From the NCBI GenBank assembly GCA_016744575.1, contig JADGEC010000026.1, positions 1 to 32,977 on the forward strand: a stretch of 32,977 nt of DNA, read 5' to 3'. The DNA is from Sulfurimonadaceae bacterium. Its GTDB lineage: Bacteria; Campylobacterota; Campylobacteria; Campylobacterales; Sulfurimonadaceae. The translations under genes were made by a program, and so were the position numbers. Below the pieces are notes generated by a model. The model made no database searches and was not told the origin of the DNA. It was given only the letters and a program-made list of their open reading frames with translations. Each line of letters opens with the position of its first letter. The first letter of the stretch is position 1. This document shows, one piece after another, positions 16,354 to 23,977 of the stretch.

Positions 16354-17802
16354 TCATACTGTCTTGCTCAAGAGAGTGGTATAAAGCTCAAAGTACTGTT
16401 TTGCACGATCGCCCCAAGAGAGGTCGACTTGCATGTTATGGCGTAAGACCTTGTTAAACGACCGCTTTTTAGCGTAGCTCTCAAAAGCCTTAGTGACACT
16501 TAGGCTCAAGGCGTCAGATGTCTCTTGGCTAAAGACAAAACCATGACCAGTCGTTGAAGAGGCATCATACTCTTCGATCGGTAAGACGCTATCTATAAGT
16601 CCACCGGTACTGCGTACTATTGGCATCGTGCCATAACGCATCGCGATCAGCTGGTTGAGACCACAAGGCTCATAAAGTGAAGGCATCATCAAGAAGTCTG
16701 CTGAGGCGTAGATGCGGTGAGAGATGGCTTCATCATAACCATAGATGAAACTGATGTTCTCATGTTTAGCAGCCAGTCGCTTTAGCTCACTACGATAGTG
16801 CTCTTCTCCCTCTCCGCGAATAAGTATGTTGATCGGCAGCGAAGCGATATCATCCAGCGCATCGATAAGTATGTCTAAGCCTTTTTGCGCGACCAGACGG
16901 CCGATAAAGACAAAAAGCGGTCTCTCGATATCTTGTAAGCCCGTCTCTTTAAGACAAGCTTTCTTGTTTACCTTCTTATTACTTAATGACTTGCTGTCAT
17001 AACGTTTGACAAGGGCCTTATCATCTTTAGGTGAAAAGTGTGTACTGTCGATGCCGTTAAGGATACCGACGAGTTTATCACTATGAGACTGTAAAAAGCC
17101 CTCGAGTCCGTTACCGTACTCTGGGGTCAATATCTCTTTTGCGTACTGTGGACTTACCGTTGTGACTTTGTCTGCAAAAGCGATGGCAGCTTTCATCAGG
17201 TTGATATTGCCATAGTACTCTAAGGTCCCCATAGTGAAGTACTCATCTGAGATACCCAGTGCCCCAAGCATGTGATGGTCGAAGATACCCTGATAAGCAA
17301 GATTATGGATAGTAAAGACCGTCTTCGTGTTCAGGTCTGGGTCTCTATGTACTAGCAGTGCGCTCAGGGCAGTCTGCCAGTCGTTTAGGTGAAGTACATC
17401 AAAACGGTAGCGTTTGACCAGGTCTACGATGGCATAACTAAACAGACCAAAGCGAAGTGCGTTGTCGACATATCCTTCACCAGGAGGTCCGTAGAGGTAG
17501 TCACGTTCACTCAGTACCGGGGAGTGGATAAAAATATACTCCATACCCTGATATTCGCACCCATAGAGTTCTGTGTGGTGTGGTGTTCCGGAGATGTTGA
17601 TCTCAGCGGAGATCCCAAGTGGTTTGATGGAGTACTTCTCTCTATCTATAGTGCGGTAAAGTGGCATCGCGACCGTGATGGCGACCATGGATGAGAGGGC
17701 TCTTGGCAGTGAGTAAGAGACATCTGCCAGACCTCCACTTTTTGCAAAGGGGAAAACCTCACTCGAGGCAAAAAGAGCTGTGATCGGTTTAATCGATCTC
17801 AA
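16354..17802 (-). CDS. Glycogen/starch synthase, copy 2 (GT5)
   Basis: A second full-length GT5 synthase, 482 residues. It has KSGGLADVSYSLPRAL (21-36), FIGRLVAQKGLDILI and SLYEPCGLNQLIAMRYGT, so all key sites of the family are present. The two copies are clearly diverged, pointing to an old duplication or separate origin; separate roles (priming versus elongation, or different donors) are possible but unproven. The start is a TTG at 17802: GGGAGG lies 6 nt upstream and the reading frame overlaps the end of galT by 14 nt. The next in-frame start would cut into the N-terminal fold. This arrangement implies translation coupled to galT. Confidence 0.93.
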   Translation of the reverse strand: MRSIKPITALFASSEVFPFAKSGGLADVSYSLPRALSSMVAITVAMPLYRTIDREKYSIKPLGISAEINISGTPHHTELYGCEYQGMEYIFIHSPVLSERDYLYGPPGEGYVDNALRFGLFSYAIVDLVKRYRFDVLHLNDWQTALSALLVHRDPDLNTKTVFTIHNLAYQGIFDHHMLGALGISDEYFTMGTLEYYGNINLMKAAIAFADKVTTVSPQYAKEILTPEYGNGLEGFLQSHSDKLVGILNGIDSTHFSPKDDKALVKRYDSKSLSNKKVNKKACLKETGLQDIERPLFVFIGRLVAQKGLDILIDALDDIASLPINILIRGEGEEHYRSELKRLAAKHENISFIYGYDEAISHRIYASADFLMMPSLYEPCGLNQLIAMRYGTMPIVRSTGGLIDSVLPIEEYDASSTTGHGFVFSQETSDALSLSVTKAFESYAKKRSFNKVLRHNMQVDLSWGDRAKQYFELYTTLLSKTV

Positions 17803-18823
17803 CGTCCGCCTCCCTGAGCAGTTTAGCAGCGCGCTCAGGTTCTACCGAGTTGATCATCATCCCGGTACTTATCTCAAATCCTCCGTGACGGTAGATACGG
17901 GGGATGATACGCAGATGAAAGCGGCACATAGAATCGATATGCTCAAACGCCGAGTCATCTTCGTAACGTGGCTGGAGCGGTGCGATGGCAAAAGAGAGGT
18001 TAAAGTCAAAGAACCCAAGTTTAGCATGCATCTTTAAGAAGACGAGTCGTAAAAGATCAGCGAGATGTCTATGATAAGCCGCGTCCATCGTATCAAACTC
18101 ACCGACACCTTTACCTGCAGCGATCATCACCTCAAAAGGGTACTGGCTTGCGTAAGGACAGAAAGCAGTAAAGGCACCCTGCTGTGCGATGATACGTTCT
18201 TGGTCTTTCTCTTCTTGAGCGACCATGTCATCAAGCAGTGCTCGTCCAGTATGCTGGTAGTGATGGTAGCAGTGCTCATATTTGATGCTGTCATCTCGTG
18301 GCACCATAGGAAGACCGATGAGCTGTGTATGCGGATGAGACTGTGTCGCTCCGGCAAAAGCACCACGGTTCTTAAATAGTGAGATAAAGACTAGGCGGTG
18401 GTCATTTCGCAGATCTGCTACACGTTGAGCGAGGGCTTTGAACCAGTTAAGATAGTGCTCTCGGCTCCATTGTGACATCGATGTCATATGTTCGGGAATA
18501 TCGATGATGACCTCATGGGCACCAAAACCCTCCCAAGCTTCGTTCATACCCTCTATTTTGTAATCGAAGGCTGATTCTACCTGGACGGCTTTGTAGAGGT
18601 TGGGTACGACACGACTCTTCCAGCCCGGCTTGTTCGCCTCACTCTGTTCATCACGTACTGCATAGATCTCCGGGGGCGTCAGCTCCTCGTTACCTTCGCA
18701 AAAAGGGCATTCAGCGGTGTCATGCTCTCTCTGTTTCCACGACATCTTATCCGGTCGGTGCAGGCGTTCGGGAGCGATGATGACATGACTTTTATCAAGA
18801 TGGTTATAGCGTATTTCAGACAT
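17789..18823 (-). CDS. galT: GalT-family hexose-1-phosphate nucleotidyltransferase
   Basis: Homologue of galactose-1-phosphate uridylyltransferase (HIT superfamily), which swaps the nucleotidyl group between UDP-glucose and galactose-1-phosphate via a uridylyl-histidine. The catalytic motif is SHPHTQ with His165 as the nucleophile; a Cys39-Pro-Phe-Cys42 pair matches the N-terminal zinc site. The ending FEISTGMMINSVEPERAA is typical. Length 344 fits E. coli GalT (348). No galK or galE is near and all partners are glycogen genes. The true reaction may therefore involve glucose-1-phosphate and ADP-glucose, as in plant ADP-glucose phosphorylase, a GalT homologue; that is inference. TAGGAG lies 5 nt before the ATG; the gene begins 8 nt after the GH57 stop. 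Confidence 0.88.
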   Translation of the reverse strand: MSEIRYNHLDKSHVIIAPERLHRPDKMSWKQREHDTAECPFCEGNEELTPPEIYAVRDEQSEANKPGWKSRVVPNLYKAVQVESAFDYKIEGMNEAWEGFGAHEVIIDIPEHMTSMSQWSREHYLNWFKALAQRVADLRNDHRLVFISLFKNRGAFAGATQSHPHTQLIGLPMVPRDDSIKYEHCYHHYQHTGRALLDDMVAQEEKDQERIIAQQGAFTAFCPYASQYPFEVMIAAGKGVGEFDTMDAAYHRHLADLLRLVFLKMHAKLGFFDFNLSFAIAPLQPRYEDDSAFEHIDSMCRFHLRIIPRIYRHGGFEISTGMMINSVEPERAAKLLREADVEID

Positions 18824-18831
18824 CGAGGCTC

Positions 18832-20859
18832 CTAGACAAACCAGTTTTTAGTGTAATCTTCATCAATATCTATCTCCAATGCACCGTATCCCGGTAGTGT
18901 CTGTAAGATCGTGTTCTTCTCTTCAAACTCAAATCGAAGGTGTATACGAGTATTGCCTTCAAAAAGAGAGAAAGGGATGGCCAGTTCGATGCCGTCAGCG
19001 ACGACACACTTTACCTGGCATTCCGGATTCTCTTCTCCGATCACGACGGAGTAGTCCTCTTCGGTCTCTTCGATGATGATCTGGAGTGTGACATCATTGT
19101 CTTTTAGACTTTCGATATCACCTTCAAAAGCGATGAAGACATGCTCTTTGTCATGACCGTAATAGATCTTCTCTATGGGACCTCTAACACGGTCCATCGT
19201 AGAGAAGAGTCGACTTTCATCGATACTTCCACTACCTATCCAATCAAAGAAATTGGAATGTTTACCATCGATATCTGGTGTGATGGCAGACTGCGGTTTG
19301 ACCATGAAAGAGGCGGTGCTCTTATTTGATATGATCGGTATGAGCAAGTCAGCCGGTGGATAGATGTCGAGTAGCTGATAGATGGTTATGAGGTGGTTTC
19401 TAAACAGCGCATCGAACTCCAGGGCAAAGTCGGTGACATGATCGTCGCCATACCACCAGAACCAGTCACTACACTCTGAGGCAAGGAAATGAAACTGTAT
19501 CTTCTTTGCGATCTCATCACTTATAGGGTGGTTGTAGTGTTCTACGTCACGTTTTGTCTGGTAGATCAGCTCCCAGGCTCTGTTCTTCTCAGCATGCCCA
19601 GACCAGGTGGAGAAGTCTCCACCTATCCAGCTACCTGGTGCAAGCTGTTCAAGCTCTTTAGAGTCAGCAGCTGCGACTTCATCCATCGTGACGGTATCAC
19701 ACCATTCGAGTTCAGAGAGTCTTTCATATAGTCCCGTAAAGAACGGGAAGGCGTTCTCTTCAAAGAACTCCCAAGCGTTCTCGCCATCAAGGATGACAAA
19801 GAGCGTCTGTGTCTCAGGGTCTTCAGCCAGTGGTTCGATAGTATTGACAAAGTGTTCAGCTGCTTCATGTGGGCTTTTAAAGCGGTAAGTAAAGCCAAGA
19901 AGATCACTGATGCCATGGTCACGAAAACCGATGGTGACATCTTTATATTTGTAGGATGAGTAGAGTGCGGTCCGATCATCTGAACCCAGAGAACGGAAGA
20001 GGATAGCTTCATCAGTCGCTATCCATTTCAATCCCAGTTTGCTATAAAGCTCTACACTACGTTCATCTACTGCTCCCTCTGCAGGCCAAAAACCTGTCGG
20101 CGCTAAGCCAAAGGTCTCTTTATACAGAGCGATAGATCGGTCGACCTGTTCGATGGCATCATCGGCCAGACAGAGCGGATTGTCAGGAAGCGCAGCGTGT
20201 TCATTTGCCTTATGCGCATTATCCATATCGAATAGCAGTGGAAGGATAGGATGGTTGTAGGGCGTGGTCGAGAGTGAGATGACCCCCTCTTTCGCCAGTT
20301 TTCCGTAAAACGGTAAGATCTCCAGGACAAAAGCAGCCAGTTCGTCAAGTAGTGACTGCTTATCTTTTTGCGTGAACCCATTCGCTTTTTGCAACAATCT
20401 TTTGACACTCTTGTTGTTCTGTCTAAGATAGATGCCACTCCATGAGAGTATGAAAAGGACTTCGAGGTCGATCATCTCTTTATCATCAAGGTACTCTTGA
20501 TGAAATAGTGTCGCATAGGTGCTGAGTGGTTTGACCATGGTGTCGAAGTTCGATGACTTACAGGTCTTTATCAGCCACTCTCTCTCACTAGCTTCAAGCT
20601 TTGAGGGGTGCTGAAGCCAAAGATCAAGGAAATAATCGTTCTTTGTAGGCTCGCTGTAGAGGTTTAATTGTTCGATAAGCGGCGGTGTGATGTTGAACGT
20701 CGCTTTGAGTGAAGGATACAAAGAGAGTATCCAAGGCATCTCATAATAGTCTTTGATGGCATGGAGAAAGACCCACGGCATCTTCATCACACCTGTGCTA
20801 TCACGATAGTCAGGCTGATGCATATGCCAAAAAAAGCTGAGTTTGAGATCCTTTTGCAT
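18832..20859 (-). CDS. Glycoside hydrolase family 57 (alpha-amylase-like)
   Basis: Large GH57 protein of 675 residues, annotated in relatives as alpha-amylase/alpha-mannosidase. HMHQP is at residues 12-16, followed by TTPYNHPILPLL (198-209), the probable nucleophile Glu261 in GFWPAEGAVDE and the probable acid/base Asp358 in ILDGENAWEFF. The last 150 residues form a beta-rich C-terminal domain. It should act on alpha-glucan in the cytoplasm, as there is no signal peptide. I choose the ATG at 20859, just after the stop of the upstream gene; a TTG at 20877 would add six residues and a 16-nt overlap, and neither start has a strong ribosome binding site. The upstream nucleotidyltransferase fusion and downstream galT are within 10 nt, so one operon is nearly certain. 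Confidence 0.9.
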   Translation of the reverse strand: MQKDLKLSFFWHMHQPDYRDSTGVMKMPWVFLHAIKDYYEMPWILSLYPSLKATFNITPPLIEQLNLYSEPTKNDYFLDLWLQHPSKLEASEREWLIKTCKSSNFDTMVKPLSTYATLFHQEYLDDKEMIDLEVLFILSWSGIYLRQNNKSVKRLLQKANGFTQKDKQSLLDELAAFVLEILPFYGKLAKEGVISLSTTPYNHPILPLLFDMDNAHKANEHAALPDNPLCLADDAIEQVDRSIALYKETFGLAPTGFWPAEGAVDERSVELYSKLGLKWIATDEAILFRSLGSDDRTALYSSYKYKDVTIGFRDHGISDLLGFTYRFKSPHEAAEHFVNTIEPLAEDPETQTLFVILDGENAWEFFEENAFPFFTGLYERLSELEWCDTVTMDEVAAADSKELEQLAPGSWIGGDFSTWSGHAEKNRAWELIYQTKRDVEHYNHPISDEIAKKIQFHFLASECSDWFWWYGDDHVTDFALEFDALFRNHLITIYQLLDIYPPADLLIPIISNKSTASFMVKPQSAITPDIDGKHSNFFDWIGSGSIDESRLFSTMDRVRGPIEKIYYGHDKEHVFIAFEGDIESLKDNDVTLQIIIEETEEDYSVVIGEENPECQVKCVVADGIELAIPFSLFEGNTRIHLRFEFEEKNTILQTLPGYGALEIDIDEDYTKNWFV

Positions 20860-20861
20860 CG

Positions 20862-23369
20862 CTATAGTGCCGACCAATTATCTATTTTCTCACTATATTC
20901 GTCAAAAATGGCCTGGCCACCTTTTTCGTCGACTGCCTGGATGTAAAGGTTAAGATGGTCACTGTACTGGTCAGGTATCATCAATATCCAGTCATTGGTA
21001 TCGACCCAGATCTTGACACCATCAGCAGAAGAGGACTTCTTGCCTTTGGAATCTTCAAGGAACTTACGCATCATCTTGCCTTTAAGGGCCTGTGTACATT
21101 CGATCTTCATGCTGGTGTAGTAGAACGGTTCGATCTTCTTGATGAGATCTGAAAGCTTCACGCCCTGGTTCATGATCATCTCTATGATCTTGAGACTTGC
21201 ATACATGGAGTCACGGTGTGTCGTGAACTCAGTAAAGGCAAAGTTGCCGTCGACCGTAGCGAGAAGGTCATACTTACGTAGCTCTTCTGCTTTGAAATTG
21301 GAGTATTTACCACGGACGATCTCGAGGTTCTCAAACAAGATGACATCGATAGCCCAGGTAGGAAGGAAGACACGTTTTATGGTGTTCGCTGCTTTAGCTT
21401 CGAGGTCCATCAGTGATAAGATGGCGAGAAGTGCCATCTGCTGAGAGAGGATCTCACCTTCATCTGTGACGATATCAAGGCGCTGACCATATGGGAACAC
21501 CATAAAACCGACATCAAGTCCAAGACTTTTGACGACAGAGCTGATGTCCTGTCTAGAACGTTTTTTAAGCGTATTGATGTTGGCCAGCTTCTGTGTATCG
21601 TGATAGGTGTTGAAGATGATGTTGTCGACACCCAGCTCGTTGAGCAGAGATGGAAAGACGACAGAGGCACTTCCGTGCATCATATCGACCGCCACACGGC
21701 AGTTGACACACTTGAAAAGATGCTGGTCGAGCACACTCTTGATACGACTCTTATAGTCTACGCACTCCTGAAAACGTTCCGTTTCATGGATCTCGCCGAT
21801 CTGTGTGTAATCGACACGACGGAAGGTCTCTTTGAAGAAGGCCTTCTCGACGCTCTGCGCTGTTGAACTGTCAATGCGAAGTGCTTCAGAGTTGTAGAAG
21901 GTGATGACCGTGCTGGTCGGATCGTCGATCTTCTGTTTGAAGTGGATACCGGCTGTCAGATCATCATGTGCACCAAGGTTGTAACGAAGTACCGCCGAAG
22001 GCATACTTTTGAGATCATAGATATCAGCACCTGAAGCAAGCATACCGCCAAGGAAGGCACGTTTGAGCATACGGGAACTCTTATGATGATCACGAGAGAT
22101 CAATACGGTAGAACCTACCGGCAGTTGTGCACCGAAAGCTTCCGCAAGTTTTGTCGACATCTCACAAGAGAGTTCGACATTGGACTGACCCATGACACTA
22201 CCGTTATCGAAGATGGAGTTCTTATACTTACTTCCCCATACGACATTATTACTTACGACAGATGCGTCTTCGATGCTTTTGTCAGGCCAGATGATGATGT
22301 CTTGTTCGACTGTGACAAGCTGTCCTATGTCACACCCCTCAGCGAGGATGAGACCTGCTTTTGCCACTGAGTTCTTACCGATGATATTGTTATTACAGAT
22401 GACCGAGTTGTCTAGAGTGACACCTTTGTCAACCGTGATGTTCTCCCAAAAGACAGTGTTTCTGAGTTTACAGTTCTCGCCGATCGTGACATTATTTCCT
22501 ACGACTACATTTTTAAGCGTAGTCCCTTTACCGATAGTGACACCTTTACCTAAGACGACTTTACCGATCACTTCGACGTTCTTCTCAAGCGTATAAGGCT
22601 CTTCACTGTAAAGCACACCATCAGGGAACTGCGTCTCGATACCTCTAAATGTGAACTTCACTTTGTCATTGAGGATATCATCATAGACTTCGCGATAGCT
22701 CTCCGGATTACCGACATCACGCCAGTAACCAGCAGCATAACCGGCCATAAGGTCGATGTCTTCACGCATCAACAGTGGGAACAGGTCTTTAGCGAAGTCA
22801 AAATTGTCTCCATGAGGGATATAGTCAAGTATCTCAGGTTCGATGATATAGATACCGGTGTTGATCGTATCACTGAAGACTTCTCCCCAGCTTGGTTTCT
22901 CAAGGAACTTCTCTATCTTACCCTCATCATTGGCTATGACGACACCAAATTGAAGTGGGTTCTCTACCGAGGTCAGGGTAATAGTCAGTTTTGACTCTTT
23001 CTGCGCATGGTAGTCAAAGATCTTCTGAAAATCAAAGTCTGTCACAAGGTCACCACTGATGATGATGAAGTTTTCGTCACCGATCTCTTCTTGAGCCAGT
23101 TTTACCGCTCCGGCAGTACCGTAGTCATCATCAGGTACGACGTAACTGATGTTCATCCCCAGATGGCTTCCATCTCCAAAGTGTGCTTTGATGACCTCAG
23201 GCTTGAAGTAAAGGAGTAAGATGAAGTCTGTGATACCGAGATCTTTTAGTGTAAGCATAGTGTGTTGCATCATCGGCATGTTGATGATCGGTAACATAGG
23301 TTTTGGACGGGAGTTTGTAAGCGGTTGGATCCTGGTTCCGAACCCGCCTGCCATTACGACTGCTTTCAT
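20862..23369 (-). CDS. Sugar nucleotidyltransferase fused to degenerate phosphomannomutase domain
   Basis: An 835-residue fusion. Residues 1-235 form a nucleotidyltransferase (AGGFGTRIQPLT, then RPKPMLPI; GYWRDVGNPESY at 214-225) of the type annotated as mannose-1-phosphate guanylyltransferase; the real sugar and base cannot be told. Residues 255-375 are hexapeptide repeats of a left-handed beta-helix (VVLGKGVTIGKGTTL and onward). Residues 385-835 match the phosphomannomutase/phosphoglucomutase fold but lack its catalytic parts. The usual TASHNP serine loop is absent (nearest region AGIHFKQKIDDP, 473-484) and the metal loop DGDxDR is replaced by VFPYGQRLDIV (624-634). The mutase half is therefore probably regulatory or structural. 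AAGGAACAGCC precedes the ATG. No glgC is in the window, so this enzyme may feed the glycogen synthases. Confidence 0.88.
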   Translation of the reverse strand: MKAVVMAGGFGTRIQPLTNSRPKPMLPIINMPMMQHTMLTLKDLGITDFILLLYFKPEVIKAHFGDGSHLGMNISYVVPDDDYGTAGAVKLAQEEIGDENFIIISGDLVTDFDFQKIFDYHAQKESKLTITLTSVENPLQFGVVIANDEGKIEKFLEKPSWGEVFSDTINTGIYIIEPEILDYIPHGDNFDFAKDLFPLLMREDIDLMAGYAAGYWRDVGNPESYREVYDDILNDKVKFTFRGIETQFPDGVLYSEEPYTLEKNVEVIGKVVLGKGVTIGKGTTLKNVVVGNNVTIGENCKLRNTVFWENITVDKGVTLDNSVICNNNIIGKNSVAKAGLILAEGCDIGQLVTVEQDIIIWPDKSIEDASVVSNNVVWGSKYKNSIFDNGSVMGQSNVELSCEMSTKLAEAFGAQLPVGSTVLISRDHHKSSRMLKRAFLGGMLASGADIYDLKSMPSAVLRYNLGAHDDLTAGIHFKQKIDDPTSTVITFYNSEALRIDSSTAQSVEKAFFKETFRRVDYTQIGEIHETERFQECVDYKSRIKSVLDQHLFKCVNCRVAVDMMHGSASVVFPSLLNELGVDNIIFNTYHDTQKLANINTLKKRSRQDISSVVKSLGLDVGFMVFPYGQRLDIVTDEGEILSQQMALLAILSLMDLEAKAANTIKRVFLPTWAIDVILFENLEIVRGKYSNFKAEELRKYDLLATVDGNFAFTEFTTHRDSMYASLKIIEMIMNQGVKLSDLIKKIEPFYYTSMKIECTQALKGKMMRKFLEDSKGKKSSSADGVKIWVDTNDWILMIPDQYSDHLNLYIQAVDEKGGQAIFDEYSEKIDNWSAL

Positions 23370-23442
23370 TGGCTGTTCCTTAGGTAATGATTTGTCTTTC
23401 AGTAAAGCTTGTAGAATAGGGAGGTCGTCTGTCCGCTTTGGT

Positions 23443-23496
23443 GACAGACATCCTGATGGTCTATGCTAAAAGGTCAAGCATAGACCTGTATCTGTC
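23443..23496 (-). terminator. Long nested hairpin between the CBM48 and nucleotidyltransferase genes
   Basis: GGTCTATGCT (23458-23467) and AGCATAGACC (23477-23486) form a perfect 10-bp stem with a 9-nt loop. GACAGA (23443-23448) and TCTGTC (23491-23496) add an outer 6-bp stem. It starts a few nt after the CBM48 gene stop. No T-run follows on the gene strand, so partial termination or mRNA processing is as likely as full termination. Confidence 0.55.
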
Positions 23497-23499
23497 TTC

Positions 23500-23781
23500 T
23501 TAGAGCTCAAGTATAGAGTTCTCTGTATAAAAAGGTGATGTCGTGACTGGGCACATAGATTCGATGAGCCACTCCTGTCCATCGATCTTATAGCCAAACT
23601 CATAACTTTCTCCAGTCTTGATGACCTTCGTGATAGAGTAATCACCATTTTTCTTCTGTTTCATCGGCTCATCTTTCCACTCACTCCACTCACCGGATAG
23701 ATGTACGCTCTCTACCTCCTGATCTGGGGTGTACGTAAAGGTGACCCATGCTTTTGCGCCTTTTTTCGTTATCTTGATCAT
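23500..23781 (-). CDS. Stand-alone CBM48 / isoamylase N-terminal-domain protein
   Basis: A 93-residue protein consisting only of an early-set carbohydrate-binding domain of the CBM48 type, as found at the N-terminus of GlgB and isoamylases and in AMPK beta subunits. The typical core is visible: VHLSGEWSEWKDEPM, then GDYSITKVIKTGESYEFGYKIDG with the conserved Trp and Tyr residues, followed by EWL. No catalytic domain is attached. I start at the ATG at 23781 because AAAAGGATTACA precedes it; an upstream in-frame ATG at 23823 gives 14 unlikely residues. It is the first gene of the minus-strand polysaccharide block, divergent from pfk. A glycogen-binding adaptor that brings enzymes to the granule or senses glycogen is a reasonable guess. 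Confidence 0.85.
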   Translation of the reverse strand: MIKITKKGAKAWVTFTYTPDQEVESVHLSGEWSEWKDEPMKQKKNGDYSITKVIKTGESYEFGYKIDGQEWLIESMCPVTTSPFYTENSILEL

Positions 23782-23875
23782 TGTAATCCTTTTCTGATGA
23801 TGTAATTCTACATCAAGATCCATAATTTTATTATTACAAAACGGTTAGATTTTGTACATTTTTTGAAACTACGAG

Positions 23876-23902
23876 AAAAAAAGAGTATATGCTCTTTTTT
23901 TT
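23876..23902. terminator. Symmetric terminator-like hairpin upstream of pfk
   Basis: AAAAAAAGAG (23876-23885) pairs with CTCTTTTTTT (23892-23901) around a 6-nt loop, with a T-run on both strands. No gene ends here: it lies between the divergent CBM48 and pfk genes. It could insulate the two promoters or act in a leader. Candidate pfk -10 boxes lie downstream of it (TATATT near 23928), but I cannot fix the start site. Confidence 0.55.
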
Positions 23903-23977
23903 ACCGATAGATTTCATACAGAGTGCATATATTGTGGTAACATTGCACAAAAAATTACAATTGCAGGAAGAACATAG

